Shown here piece by piece: positions 16,837-26,197 of a stretch of DNA of 64,000 bases (its first letter is position 1; every line of letters starts with the position of its first letter). The position numbers and the translations under genes were made by a program. The notes under the pieces are model-generated. The model was not told where the DNA came from. It did no database searches and saw only the letters and a list, made by a program, of their open reading frames with translations. Source of the stretch: Rossellomorea sp. BNER (GTDB lineage: Bacteria > Bacillota > Bacilli > Bacillales > Bacillaceae_B); the NCBI GenBank assembly GCA_024213275.1, contig JANAVG010000006.1:62001-126000 (forward strand), read 5' to 3'.

Positions 16837-18633
16837 ATGATTAAAAATATAATGGAACAGCTGAGAAATAAAGTTTTTAACAAAATCCTGTTCATGTCAT
16901 CACTTACGATTATTATTACCATGCTAACCTTACTTTTCACGATATCGCATTATTACTCCGAAGTGATTGTTCAGAAGGAAATGGATTCGAATATGAGGAC
17001 ACTTGAACGGGTTGAATCGTATATTAATCGCAAAAAGGATTTCACTGACAATGCATTTAAAGAGCTTTATACGAGCGGCGATTTAATCTTTGATATTTCC
17101 TATGCCCTTCAGCATGACTATGATGATTATCTAGAGTTTCGGCTTAATAAATACAGTGACAGCTCTTCATTTGTAGCTAGTAATATTGATAACTTTTTCT
17201 ACGCGTATTTCAGCCAAGACAATCATATTAATGCGATTAGTTTGCGGAGTGTAAAGGGCACACCCGAATACTTATATGTTTTTAACCATTTTCGCTGGAA
17301 AAACTCTCTTCTCCAACAAGATTTGGAATCAGAGGAACTTTATACGGATAATATTTTGAAAATACAAAATAAAAAGGATTCTAAAAGGGAATTAAGGAAT
17401 ACGGTTGTTTTTAAACGAACTTTAAATGATCCCGTCTCATTAACAAAACTCGGAGAAATAAGTATTTTTTATAGTTTAGAGGGGATTGAGGACTTAATTT
17501 CTTTAAGAAATACAGCATCAGAGGGAACCTATTATATTGTTGATAAGGATGGAGAAGTGATTTTCCAATCTCATAAAAACGCTAATCAAGGATTAATTAA
17601 ATCCCTGGATTTTAGGAGTGCTACCCAAGAGATGCAATGGAATAACGAAACCTATCATATAAACACACTTGCAAGTGAAGAGAATGGGTTTCTATTTGTT
17701 GGGAGCGTTCCGGAAAGTGAAATTGAAAAGTTGACGGTAATTCGCGGTTCGATGCTTTTACTCACCTGCATTTTTGCATTAACGGCGATTCTTATTACGT
17801 TTTTCGCTATGAAATCCTATTCTAAACGAATTCAAACGATTGAAACATCAATCCATCAAGTGAAAGAAGGGAATTTAAGTGTACGAATTCCCCATGATCA
17901 TAAATATGACGAACTATCTACGATCTCCCAAAGTTTTAATAATATGCTTGAGGATTTAAATAACTATATTGATGAAGTTTATATTATGAATATCAAGCAG
18001 CGAGAGGCTGAAATGAAAGCGCTTCAGTCTCAAATCAATCCTCATTTTCTCTATAACACATTAGAAGCCATCCGTATGAAGGCCATCATCGAAGGTTCTA
18101 AAACCACAAGTACTATGATTTACACGCTTGGGCAATTATTCCGTTATTCTTTAGATGATCGTCAATTGGTTACGATTCAAAGTGAAATTGAGCATGTTAA
18201 GCAATATATCAATCTTGTCCAATCACGTTATCCAAACCGATTACAATTGGACATCGATATCCCTAAAGAATATTTAAATCGCTCGATTCTTAAATTTATT
18301 CTACAACCTATTGCAGAAAATTATATGATCCACGGTTTTCGCAATGATACGAATGAAAATCAATTAACGATTCGATTAGAGGAAGAAAATCAATATTTAT
18401 TTTTATCCCTTATAGATAATGGGATGGGAATTCCAGCTGATCGACTAAGAGAAATCCAGAATCATCTAGAGGGAGAACCTGTAGATTCTAATTCAATTGG
18501 TCTTAAAAATATCCATCATCGCATTCGATTAAAATATGGCAAGGCATGCGGATTAGAGATTAATAGTATTGAAGATAAAGGTACTACTGTAGTTATAAAA
18601 ATACCGGCTAATGGAGGCGATAGTCTTGTATAA
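16837..18633 (+). CDS. YesM-type sensor histidine kinase
   Basis: Membrane protein of 598 residues. TM1 lies at about residues 14-38, a large extracellular sensor region at 39-305, TM2 at 306-328 and HAMP at 330-382. The His_kinase domain has QSQINPHFLYNT (His403 phosphorylated), followed by a HATPase domain with DNGMGIP and the GLKN motif. This is the YesM/LytS-like class that senses sugars, often through the adjacent ABC lipoprotein. In S. pneumoniae a kinase of this class (TCS07) controls N-glycan foraging, which fits the mannosidase neighbours. It overlaps the response regulator by 8 bp. Confidence 0.92.
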   Translation: MIKNIMEQLRNKVFNKILFMSSLTIIITMLTLLFTISHYYSEVIVQKEMDSNMRTLERVESYINRKKDFTDNAFKELYTSGDLIFDISYALQHDYDDYLEFRLNKYSDSSSFVASNIDNFFYAYFSQDNHINAISLRSVKGTPEYLYVFNHFRWKNSLLQQDLESEELYTDNILKIQNKKDSKRELRNTVVFKRTLNDPVSLTKLGEISIFYSLEGIEDLISLRNTASEGTYYIVDKDGEVIFQSHKNANQGLIKSLDFRSATQEMQWNNETYHINTLASEENGFLFVGSVPESEIEKLTVIRGSMLLLTCIFALTAILITFFAMKSYSKRIQTIETSIHQVKEGNLSVRIPHDHKYDELSTISQSFNNMLEDLNNYIDEVYIMNIKQREAEMKALQSQINPHFLYNTLEAIRMKAIIEGSKTTSTMIYTLGQLFRYSLDDRQLVTIQSEIEHVKQYINLVQSRYPNRLQLDIDIPKEYLNRSILKFILQPIAENYMIHGFRNDTNENQLTIRLEEENQYLFLSLIDNGMGIPADRLREIQNHLEGEPVDSNSIGLKNIHHRIRLKYGKACGLEINSIEDKGTTVVIKIPANGGDSLV

Positions 18634-20146
18634 AGTATTACTGGTAGACGATGAACCTTTAATTATTGAAGGGATGAAAGCATTAATTCCTTGGGAGGAT
18701 TATGGTCTTGAGGTAGCAGGGGAAGCCTGCGATGGAACTCATGCTCTAAAGCAATTACAAGAATCGTCCTTTGATATTATTTTAACCGATATTAAAATGC
18801 CAAAAATGACGGGTCTCGAGCTTATTACTAATTGTAAGGAGCTTAATAATCGTACGAAATTTATTGTCCTGTCAGGATATCAGGAATTTGAATATATAAA
18901 AAAAGGACTTGAATTAGGGATTGAGAATTATTTATTAAAACCTGTTAACGAGGACGAGCTCACCAACACAATCGAAAATGTCATTGAAAAGATAAAGAAG
19001 GATACTAGGGAAGATCGAAACAGTGCGTCTTACGTTCTACGTGATAATATGTTATGGCGACTGCTTAACCATGATATTGATGAAAAAGAGTGGAGACAAC
19101 GCGCAGAATTGTATCAATTATCATTGGACAAGCCAAAATTGACAGTGGCGATCATTCAGTTTGACAAGAATGCCTACCAAGACACAGAAGCATTATCAAA
19201 TGCCCGTACTGAAATGGAGAATTTGATAGATTCTGTTTGTATCATTAGTCCCGATAATGATTTTATTGTCATTCTTTCTGGACAAAATGAGGAACAGCAA
19301 TCGGAAAAAGTTAAGAAGCTAAAGGCTTATCTTCAGAAATCAAAACAATTTGACTATTATTATCTTAGTATGGGGTGTTCGGTTTCATCGTCATCGGAAT
19401 TACAAAAAAGTTATGATTTAGCAAATGAGCTTTCCTCCTATCAGCTTATTTTAGAGCCTAATACCGTTATTACGGAAAAATTAACGAACCGATATATGGA
19501 AAAGAATAGTGTGAAACAACAGGATTTTCTTCAACTGGCGAAATATATCTTAAATCAAGAAGTAGATAGCGCAAAGTCCTGGCTCGATGACGCTTTTTTA
19601 CAATTTGAACAACAAGATTGTCTATACCCCCCTTCTGTTATCCGCCAATATATGATTGATCTTGTGATAACCGTACAGAAGTCAGCAACGAAAGGAATAT
19701 TTTATCCAACAACAAGATTAGTTGAATTAATCATGAAGTCTCATTCTTTGAAGGATTTAAGAAGAATTGTAGAGCAATATATTCGAGACTTGATTGAAGC
19801 CTGTTCAAAACAAACGGTTCAACGAAGCTCCATCATACAAAGTATATTGGACTATATCCACGATCATTATAGTGAGGAGCTTTCCTTGAAAACATTAAGT
19901 CAACGATTTCATATTAATTCGATCTATTTAGGGCAACTCTTTCAAAAAGAGCTCGGGATCGTGTTTTCCGAGTATATAAATCATTTCCGGATCGAGAAGG
20001 CAAAGGATCTTTTGAAGAATACCCATCAAAAAGCTGGAAAGATCGGTAAGTGTGTTGGTTATTCCGATACTACTTACTTTTATAAACAATTTAAGAAGAG
20101 TGTTGGAGTGACACCAACGGAATGGCGGAGCATGCAGCATAATTAA
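18626..20146 (+). CDS. YesN-type response regulator with AraC DNA-binding domain
   Basis: Protein of 506 residues. The receiver domain has LLVDDEPLI and the phospho-acceptor Asp in DIILTDIKMPK. A long central region (about 150-390) is followed by a C-terminal AraC double helix-turn-helix (about 405-500, LKTLSQRFHINSIYLGQLFQ and GYSDTTYFYKQFKKSVG). The start is TTG 18626, 8 bases after GGAGG; the in-frame ATG 18611 overlaps that box. It is translated together with the sensor kinase. Likely target: the ABC importer promoter starting near 20430 and perhaps the hydrolase operon, inferred from adjacency. Confidence 0.92.
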   Translation: MYKVLLVDDEPLIIEGMKALIPWEDYGLEVAGEACDGTHALKQLQESSFDIILTDIKMPKMTGLELITNCKELNNRTKFIVLSGYQEFEYIKKGLELGIENYLLKPVNEDELTNTIENVIEKIKKDTREDRNSASYVLRDNMLWRLLNHDIDEKEWRQRAELYQLSLDKPKLTVAIIQFDKNAYQDTEALSNARTEMENLIDSVCIISPDNDFIVILSGQNEEQQSEKVKKLKAYLQKSKQFDYYYLSMGCSVSSSSELQKSYDLANELSSYQLILEPNTVITEKLTNRYMEKNSVKQQDFLQLAKYILNQEVDSAKSWLDDAFLQFEQQDCLYPPSVIRQYMIDLVITVQKSATKGIFYPTTRLVELIMKSHSLKDLRRIVEQYIRDLIEACSKQTVQRSSIIQSILDYIHDHYSEELSLKTLSQRFHINSIYLGQLFQKELGIVFSEYINHFRIEKAKDLLKNTHQKAGKIGKCVGYSDTTYFYKQFKKSVGVTPTEWRSMQHN

Positions 20147-20155
20147 TCTTCTATT

Positions 20156-20270
20156 CTGACCCAAAAGGAGTTTGGGCTAATGTTGCCAATGGTTGAAGTG
20201 GTTTAGATAAAGCCTTCTATCCATTGTAACAGTGGTTTCAAGACCCTTTGTTTTTGGGTCAGTCTTTTTT
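20156..20270 (+). terminator. Long-palindrome element acting as terminator
   Basis: CTGACCCAAAA (20156-20166) pairs perfectly with TTTTGGGTCAG (20252-20262), followed by TCTTTTTTATTT. The interior carries AGTGGTTTAGATAAAGCC and CAGTGGTTTCAAGACCC. The plan resembles R1 but the ends differ, so it is either a diverged relative or an independent element. It follows the response-regulator stop by 9 bp. Confidence 0.65.
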
Positions 20271-20429
20271 ATTTGGGTTATTGAAATCAATTTAAATTCG
20301 ATGGTTAGTGTTATGTATAGTTTGCTGATAGTCCCAATTGCAAGGTCCTATTTCTCATAGTGAACAGTTTAAGTTTAATAAGTACAGTAAATCTATAAAT
20401 TGTTAACTTTTTTCACTGTCAGATTATTA

Positions 20430-20446
20430 TTACAATAATATTGTAA
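20430..20446. promoter_or_regulatory. Perfect 17-bp palindrome before the ABC importer genes
   Basis: TTACAATA, one central A, then TATTGTAA. It ends 30 bp upstream of the first permease start, in an AT-rich stretch that begins with TTGTTAAC at about 20400. The location suggests an operator or activator site for the importer operon. AraC-type regulators usually prefer direct repeats, so the binding partner is uncertain. The remainder of 20271-20429 shows nothing definite. Confidence 0.45.
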
Positions 20447-20476
20447 GGGTTTTCAATAATGAGAGGGGGGAGCAAA

Positions 20477-21415
20477 GTGAAACATGTAAACCATTTTCTT
20501 AAAGATATAAAGAAGAATAGTATATGGCTTTTAATGGTGTTACCTGGGACGATATGGTTTTTGCTATTCTCCTATTTTCCTATGTTTGGAACAGTAATAG
20601 CCTTTAAGAATTTCCAGTATGATCCGGGTGGTTTTTTTGCGAGTGTTTGGAATAGTGAATGGGTAGGATTTGACAATTTCGAATTTTTATTTAGCACGAA
20701 CGATGCCTTCATTATTACTCGTAATACCCTATTATACAATTTGGTTTTTATTTTTCTAGGACTTGTTCTTGCGGTGTTTGTCGCCATTGTATTAAGCGAA
20801 TTAGCAAACAAGAAGCTAGCCAAGGTTTATCAAACAGGGATGTTATTCCCACACTTTTTATCATGGGTCGTTGTTAGTTACTTCGTCTTTTCGTTTTTAA
20901 GTGTTGATAAAGGATTGCTTAACAATATTTTAGCTTGGTTTGGTGTTGATGCCATCTCATGGTATAACGAGACAGAATATTGGCCTTATATCCTTGTATT
21001 TATGAGCATGTGGAAAGGTGTAGGTTATGGAAGTATCGTGTATTTGGCTGCGATTGTTGGGATCGATAGAAACTATTATGAAGCAGCCATGATCGACGGA
21101 GCTAACAAGTGGAAACAAATCCGCCATGTCACCATTCCTATGATTACTCCTTTAATGATCATTTTAACGATTATGAATGTCGGTAGGATATTCAATTCAG
21201 ACTTCGGTTTATTCTATCAGGTTCCCCGAGATTCAGGGGCACTTTATCCTGTTACAAATGTTATCGATACCTTTGTATACCGGGGGTTAACGACCATGGG
21301 TGAGATCGGTATGAGCACTGCCGCAGGATTATATCAATCGGTAGTTGGGTTTATCCTAGTATTGTTAACCAACTATCTTGTACAAAAAGTCGATAAAGAA
21401 TATGCCTTATTCTAA
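20477..21415 (+). CDS. ABC sugar permease, LplB/YteP-like
   Basis: Inner-membrane protein of 312 residues with six hydrophobic segments. The MalF-type EAA loop reads EAAMIDGANKWKQIRHVTIPMITP. The GTG start at 20477 is chosen because GAGAGGGGGGAG lies just before it; the ATG at 20459 contains this box. LplB-type permeases import oligosaccharides with an LplC partner and a lipoprotein, powered by a shared MsmX-type ATPase encoded elsewhere; none is encoded in this window. The nearby glycosidases point to oligomannose-GlcNAc as cargo. Confidence 0.92.
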   Translation: MKHVNHFLKDIKKNSIWLLMVLPGTIWFLLFSYFPMFGTVIAFKNFQYDPGGFFASVWNSEWVGFDNFEFLFSTNDAFIITRNTLLYNLVFIFLGLVLAVFVAIVLSELANKKLAKVYQTGMLFPHFLSWVVVSYFVFSFLSVDKGLLNNILAWFGVDAISWYNETEYWPYILVFMSMWKGVGYGSIVYLAAIVGIDRNYYEAAMIDGANKWKQIRHVTIPMITPLMIILTIMNVGRIFNSDFGLFYQVPRDSGALYPVTNVIDTFVYRGLTTMGEIGMSTAAGLYQSVVGFILVLLTNYLVQKVDKEYALF

Positions 21416-21453
21416 GATGACGGAGCCATTCTTTTAGAAAGGAGGAAGTGTCC

Positions 21454-22437
21454 TTGAAAACAAAATTATCAAATGAGCAAGCTACCAAAGTAGATATTAA
21501 CTTAGTAGGAAAGTCTCTCCATACGAAAAAGAAAAAACGTAAGAGCAGCCCGCATAGCTTTAGCGGTTTTACGAATATATTCATGAATATCCTTTTAGCT
21601 GTCTTTGCTCTCGTGTGTATATTCCCTTTTATTTATGTCATCATCATTTCTTTAAGTGATGAAGAAACACTCAATAGAAGCGGATTCCAGCTAATTCCTG
21701 AAAAATGGAGCTTTGAAGCTTACGAGTATCTTTGGCAAATGAAGGCTCAGATGTTTCAGTCGTACTTTATCACGATTTCCATTACGGTAATTGGGACAAT
21801 CTTGAGTGTATTAATCATTGCTTTCTATGCTTATGCGATTTCAAGAAAGCAATTTAAATATCGTAAGTTCTTCACTTTTTTCGCCTTTTTTACGATGCTA
21901 TTTAATGGTGGGCTAGTCCCTTTCTATATTGTGGCGACTCAATTTTTAGAACTTCGTAATACGATTTGGGCTTTGATCCTGCCTTTACTGGTCAATGCTT
22001 TTTACATCCTCATCATGAGAACCTTTTTTCAAAGAGCGGTTCCAGAAGCATTGCTTGAATCAGCTAGGATCGATGGGGCAAGTGAACTGAGGATTTTCTT
22101 CCAAATTGTTATGCCATTATCGTTACCAGGGATTGCCACAATAGCTTTATTTAGTACATTGGGTTATTGGAATGATTGGTTTAATGCCTTATTATTCATT
22201 GATGAATCCAGTTTGGTTCCTTTGCAATCATTATTAATGAAGATTGAAAACAATCTTGAATTCATTAGACAGAATTCTCTATCAGGCGGGCAACAAAGCG
22301 GTATTCTAAATTCAATTCCACAAGATGCAGCAAAAATGGCCATGGTTGTTATTTCCACACTTCCAGTGGCATTATCGTATCCTTTCTTCCAAAAGTATTT
22401 TGTAAGGGGGCTTACGATTGGGAGTGTTAAAGAATAA
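21454..22437 (+). CDS. ABC sugar permease, LplC/YesQ-like
   Basis: Inner-membrane protein of 327 residues. A basic cytoplasmic head (residues 1-40, KKKKRKSS) precedes six hydrophobic segments and the MalG-type EAA loop EALLESARIDGASELRIFFQIVMPLSLP. The TTG at 21454 is 8 bases after AAAGGAGG and is preferred to the GTG at 21448, which is too close. It follows the first permease by 38 bp and forms the channel with it. Confidence 0.92.
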   Translation: MKTKLSNEQATKVDINLVGKSLHTKKKKRKSSPHSFSGFTNIFMNILLAVFALVCIFPFIYVIIISLSDEETLNRSGFQLIPEKWSFEAYEYLWQMKAQMFQSYFITISITVIGTILSVLIIAFYAYAISRKQFKYRKFFTFFAFFTMLFNGGLVPFYIVATQFLELRNTIWALILPLLVNAFYILIMRTFFQRAVPEALLESARIDGASELRIFFQIVMPLSLPGIATIALFSTLGYWNDWFNALLFIDESSLVPLQSLLMKIENNLEFIRQNSLSGGQQSGILNSIPQDAAKMAMVVISTLPVALSYPFFQKYFVRGLTIGSVKE

Positions 22438-22464
22438 TCACATATAAAAACAAAGGGAGGAATT

Positions 22465-23925
22465 ATGATGGGGAAAAAACTGATTTTATTATTAGTCTTA
22501 ATGCTAAGCCTATCAACGGTGCTCATTGGATGTAGCAGTGATTCAGCAAATTCCAGTGGCGATGAGGGTTCAAAACCTTATGAAATTAAATGGTATATGA
22601 TAGGAACTCCTCAAAAAGATTTGGATAAAGTCATGAAAGAAGTTAATAAGTATACAAAAGAAAAGATTAATGCAACCGTTGATTTAACGATGATCGATTG
22701 GGGCGACTATGATAAGAAGATGCAGGTCATTGTAGCATCTGGTGAACCATTTGACATTTCATTCACAAGCTCATGGGCAAATAACTATGTCTTAAATGCT
22801 CGTAAGGGTGCGTTTGTGGAGCTTGATAAATTGATGGATGAACATGGGAAGGAAATGAAGGAAGCCATTGACCCAGCATTCTTAGAAGGAGCAAAAGTTG
22901 GCGGCCATTTATATGCTGTTCCTACAAATAAAGAAGTAGGCCAGCAGAGTGTATTTGTTTTTAACAAACGAATAGCAGATAAGTATAATATGGACCTTTC
23001 AAAGGTAAATTCCTTAGAAGATCTTGAACCATTTTTGAAAATAGTGAAAGAAAATGAACCAGATTTCAATCCAATCGCAACATTCTTTCCACCATATATG
23101 CCATTTGACTATATTATCGATGATAAAAACCCGTTTGCTATTCCTTTAGATTCAAAGGATCATAAGATTATCAATCCATATGAAACAGAGGAAATGATGG
23201 AAACGTTAAAAGTGATGCACGATTACTACAAAAAAGGATATATCCGAGCTGATGCCGCAACAAGTACAGATCCATATCCACTTGAAGTTGAAAATTGGTT
23301 TGTTCGTAAAGAGCTTTATCAGCCATATGCCGAACTTATATGGTCACGTTCAGCTGGATATGATGTAGAGGTTCGCCCGTTACATGAACCTATTACGTTT
23401 AATGGTTCGGTTACAGGTTCTATGCAAGCAATCTCTGTCACATCTGAAAACCCTGAGAAGTCTCTTGAATTCTTAAGCTTGTTAAACACAGATCCTAAAT
23501 TGCGTACATTACTTGATAAGGGAATCGAAGGTGTTCATTATGAAGAGGTTGAAGATGGAAGAATCAAAGATTTGCCTGCACGTGTGAAGAACTTCAATAT
23601 GCCAAGCTTTGCGATCGGTAACCAATTTATCTTGCCTTTATATGAAAATGACCCAGCAGATAAATGGGATGCTTTTAAAGCATTCAATGAGAAGTCTAAG
23701 CCAGCACCAACACTAGGATTTCACTTTGATCCAGAGCCAGTTCGTACGGAACTTGCTGCCATTTCAAACGTGACGAGTGAATTCGCGAAACCCCTTTTAA
23801 CAGGCTCTGTAGACCCTGAAGAATATTTACCAAAGGCCAATAAGAAGTTTAAAGAAGCTGGACTTGAAAAAGTATTGAAAGAAATGCAAAAACAGTATGA
23901 TGAGTGGAGAAAAGAGCAGGAATAG
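22465..23925 (+). CDS. ABC oligosaccharide-binding lipoprotein, LplA-like
   Basis: Protein of 486 residues with a lipoprotein signal ending in VLIGC (Cys23), hence anchored outside the membrane. The rest is a family-1 sugar-binding fold of the long LplA type with an Asp/Glu-rich, aromatic-rich ligand cleft. It is the last gene of the importer operon (28 bp after the second permease). In analogous YesMN systems the binding protein also talks to the sensor kinase. Cargo inferred to be GH85-released N-glycan. Downstream lies an 859-bp repeat-filled gap. Confidence 0.92.
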   Translation: MMGKKLILLLVLMLSLSTVLIGCSSDSANSSGDEGSKPYEIKWYMIGTPQKDLDKVMKEVNKYTKEKINATVDLTMIDWGDYDKKMQVIVASGEPFDISFTSSWANNYVLNARKGAFVELDKLMDEHGKEMKEAIDPAFLEGAKVGGHLYAVPTNKEVGQQSVFVFNKRIADKYNMDLSKVNSLEDLEPFLKIVKENEPDFNPIATFFPPYMPFDYIIDDKNPFAIPLDSKDHKIINPYETEEMMETLKVMHDYYKKGYIRADAATSTDPYPLEVENWFVRKELYQPYAELIWSRSAGYDVEVRPLHEPITFNGSVTGSMQAISVTSENPEKSLEFLSLLNTDPKLRTLLDKGIEGVHYEEVEDGRIKDLPARVKNFNMPSFAIGNQFILPLYENDPADKWDAFKAFNEKSKPAPTLGFHFDPEPVRTELAAISNVTSEFAKPLLTGSVDPEEYLPKANKKFKEAGLEKVLKEMQKQYDEWRKEQE

Positions 23926-23959
23926 TTGGGGAAAGCGTGACTACATTTTCTTTTAAAAC

Positions 23960-24040
23960 CTGGTGTCAGTCCCTACCATTGAGGAGTCTGCTTGAGATGG
24001 ATAGGTAATTCATCTTCATTTTGATAAGTATTCTTGGTAG
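23960..24040. repeat. R3 inverted-repeat element, copy 1
   Basis: GTCCCTACCA (about 23968) and TGGTAGGGAC (about 24031) form a perfect 10-bp inverted pair around a 53-base interior. The opening TGGTGTCAGTCCCTACCATT recurs at 24231 and 24469. It follows the lipoprotein stop and could act as a weak terminator. Confidence 0.65.
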
Positions 24041-24094
24041 GGACGAAGCCAGTGAAATGGTCATGTTTTATTGAATTTAGATCTTCAAAAAGGG

Positions 24095-24172
24095 TTTATT
24101 CTCAACTTTCGCCTTTTTATTTTCAACTTAAGGGAATTTATTCTCAACTTTAGGGTGTTTATCGATTTCTCG
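24095..24172. repeat. Array with 21-bp period, word TTTATTCTCAACTT
   Basis: TTTATTCTCAACTT or a variant begins at 24095, 24116, 24137 and 24158, each exactly 21 bp apart. AGGG recurs before most copies. The period matches the arrays at 4001 and 55179, but the repeated word is different. Confidence 0.65.
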
Positions 24173-24230
24173 ACAATTTTCGACGAAATACCACTGCTTT
24201 TTGTGACAAATAAATGCTAAGTTCAAGACC

Positions 24231-24672
24231 GTGGTGTCAGTCCCTACCATTAAAGAGTCTGCTTGAGATAGGCATGTATTTCATGTTAATTTTTTATGAG
24301 ATTTCATGGTAGTGACGGACCCCTATGCTCCTGACTTATGGGTGCTGGAATCCGTTATCAGGGAGAGGGTTTTTGAAGAGTGAGTGTTTCATGGTTCTTT
24401 TTATGGGTTTGTTTCTACGTTTTGAACTCTTCTGCTTTGGAATGGGAGACTGCTTTTTCATTAAAACCGTGGTGTCAGTCCCTACCATTGAGGAGTCTAC
24501 TTATGATGGAGCAGGTATTTCATATTAATTTCCATGAGACTTCATGGTAGTGACGGACCCCTATGCTCCTGACTTATGGGTGCTGAAACCCGTTATCGGA
24601 GAGAGGGGTTTTGAAATGTGAGTGTTTCATAGGCTTTTTTATGGGGTTCTATCTACGTTTTGAGCGCTCCAG
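24231..24672. repeat. Tandem duplication of a 238-bp R3 unit
   Basis: Two consecutive units begin with GTGGTGTCAGTCCCTACCATT at 24231 and 24469, 238 bp apart. Both contain CATGGTAGTGACGGACCCC, the inverse of the opening, then TATGCTCCTGACTTATGGGTGCTG and a GAGTGTTTCAT segment. Identity is high but not complete. A 67-residue plus-strand frame at 24325 is a by-product. No known RNA family is recognised. Confidence 0.75.
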
Positions 24673-24692
24673 CTAATAAAAGGAAATTTTTT

Positions 24693-24735
24693 TGACGGTG
24701 AAGATCGACGATGGTCGTTATTTGCCGTCTTTTCT
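24693..24735 (+). terminator. Hairpin upstream of the GH1 gene
   Basis: GACGG (24694) pairs with CCGTC (24725), with inner CGAC/GTCG, followed by TTTTCT. It sits 50 bp before the GH1 start, so it either ends transcripts from the importer side or attenuates GH1 expression. No strong promoter was found between it and GH1. Confidence 0.5.
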
Positions 24736-24784
24736 ATCATTAGTAATCTTTTAATCTAACAATATAAAAGAGGTGTACGAGAAT

Positions 24785-26185
24785 ATGAAACAAAATCAAC
24801 TTGATTATTCATTTCCAAAGGGTTTTTGGTGGGGGTCTGCCTCGTCGGCTACTCAAATGGAAGGGGCTGCAAGTCTTGGCAATAAGGGTCCAAATATTTG
24901 GGATTACTGGTATGACACTGAACCAAATCGATTTTTTCAGGGCGTGGGACCTGAGCATACCTCAAAGTTTTATGATCAATATAAAAACGACATTCAATTA
25001 ATGAAGGAAACAGGCCATAATAGTTTTCGTTTCTCCATTTCTTGGTCAAGATTGATCCCTAATGGTACTGGAGCTGTAAATGAGAAAGCGATTCAATTTT
25101 ACAATGATGTTATTGATGAACTAATCAGAAATGACATTGAACCGTTTGTGAACCTTTTTCATTTCGATATGCCATTATCGATGCAGGAGATGGGGGGATG
25201 GGAAAGCCGAGAGGTAGTAGAAGCTTATGTAAGTTATGCTCAAACATGTTTTGAGTTTTTTGGGGATCGCGTAAAGTATTGGTTTACACACAATGAACCA
25301 GTTGTTCCTGTTGAAGGACAGTACCTTTATGGTTTTCATTATCCTGCTCTATGCGATTTTAAAAAAGCGGTTCAGGCTGCTTTCCACGAGATCCTTGCAA
25401 GTGCGAAAGCAATCGCGAGTTATAAGAAGATGAATCTTGGTGGAAAGATAGGCATTATCATAAACCTCACGCCTTCCTACCCACGTAGTCAACACCCCAT
25501 GGATGTGGAGGCAGCAAATCGAGCAGATTTATTATTTAACCGTTCATTCCTAGACCCATCTGTAAAAGGAACGTTTCCAGAAGAGCTCATTGAATTAATA
25601 GACCAAGAAGGATTTACTCCGGTGATTGCAGAGGGAGACTTGGAAACTATTAAAGAAAATTCCGTTTCTTTACTTGGCATCAATTATTACCAACCACGAA
25701 GAGTAAAGGCGAAGGAACATCTCCCTAACCCTTCTGCACCATTCTTACCTGAACGCTACTTTGATTATTATGAGATGCATGGGAGAAAAATGAATCCTTA
25801 TCGCGGATGGGAGATCTATGAAAAAGGAATTTACGATCTTCTGGTAAATATTAAGGAAAATTATCATAATATCGACTGTTTCATTGCTGAGAATGGGATG
25901 GGTGTTGAAAATGAAGGCCGCTTTATCGGTGCAGATGGAATGATAGAAGATGATTATCGAATCGACTTTTACAAGGAACATTTAAAGTGGGTTCATAAAG
26001 CAATTGAAGAGGGAGTGAATGTTAAAGGGTATCATGTTTGGACATTCATGGACAATTGGTCTTGGCTAAATGCGTATAAAAATCGTTATGGGCTGGTTTC
26101 GGTTAACCTTGAGGATCATTATAAAAGAACGGTAAAAAAGAGCGGTAAATGGTTTAAGCAATTATCAGGAAATAATGGTTTTTAA
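24785..26185 (+). CDS. GH1 beta-glycosidase
   Basis: Cytosolic protein of 466 residues with the full GH1 barrel. The N-terminal signature is FWWGSASSATQMEG, the acid/base Glu171 is in THNEP, and the nucleophile Glu369 is in FIAENGMG. The ATG at 24785 is preferred, since the GTG at 24773 overlaps its AGAGGTG box. Phospho-beta-glycosidases of this family carry a C-terminal Ser-x6-Lys-x-Tyr phosphate site. Here the matching stretch SWLNAYKNRYG keeps Ser and Tyr but has Asn where Lys is expected, so preference for a phosphorylated substrate cannot be decided. Given the locus, hydrolysis of Man-beta-1,4-GlcNAc, phosphorylated or not, is the favoured inference. It is coupled to the ROK gene 12 bp downstream. 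Confidence 0.93.
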   Translation: MKQNQLDYSFPKGFWWGSASSATQMEGAASLGNKGPNIWDYWYDTEPNRFFQGVGPEHTSKFYDQYKNDIQLMKETGHNSFRFSISWSRLIPNGTGAVNEKAIQFYNDVIDELIRNDIEPFVNLFHFDMPLSMQEMGGWESREVVEAYVSYAQTCFEFFGDRVKYWFTHNEPVVPVEGQYLYGFHYPALCDFKKAVQAAFHEILASAKAIASYKKMNLGGKIGIIINLTPSYPRSQHPMDVEAANRADLLFNRSFLDPSVKGTFPEELIELIDQEGFTPVIAEGDLETIKENSVSLLGINYYQPRRVKAKEHLPNPSAPFLPERYFDYYEMHGRKMNPYRGWEIYEKGIYDLLVNIKENYHNIDCFIAENGMGVENEGRFIGADGMIEDDYRIDFYKEHLKWVHKAIEEGVNVKGYHVWTFMDNWSWLNAYKNRYGLVSVNLEDHYKRTVKKSGKWFKQLSGNNGF

Positions 26186-26197
26186 GGAGGATACAAG

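Noticed and set aside
24325..24528. 67-codon plus-strand frame
   Set aside because: Lies in the 238-bp tandem repeat and is not maintained in both units.
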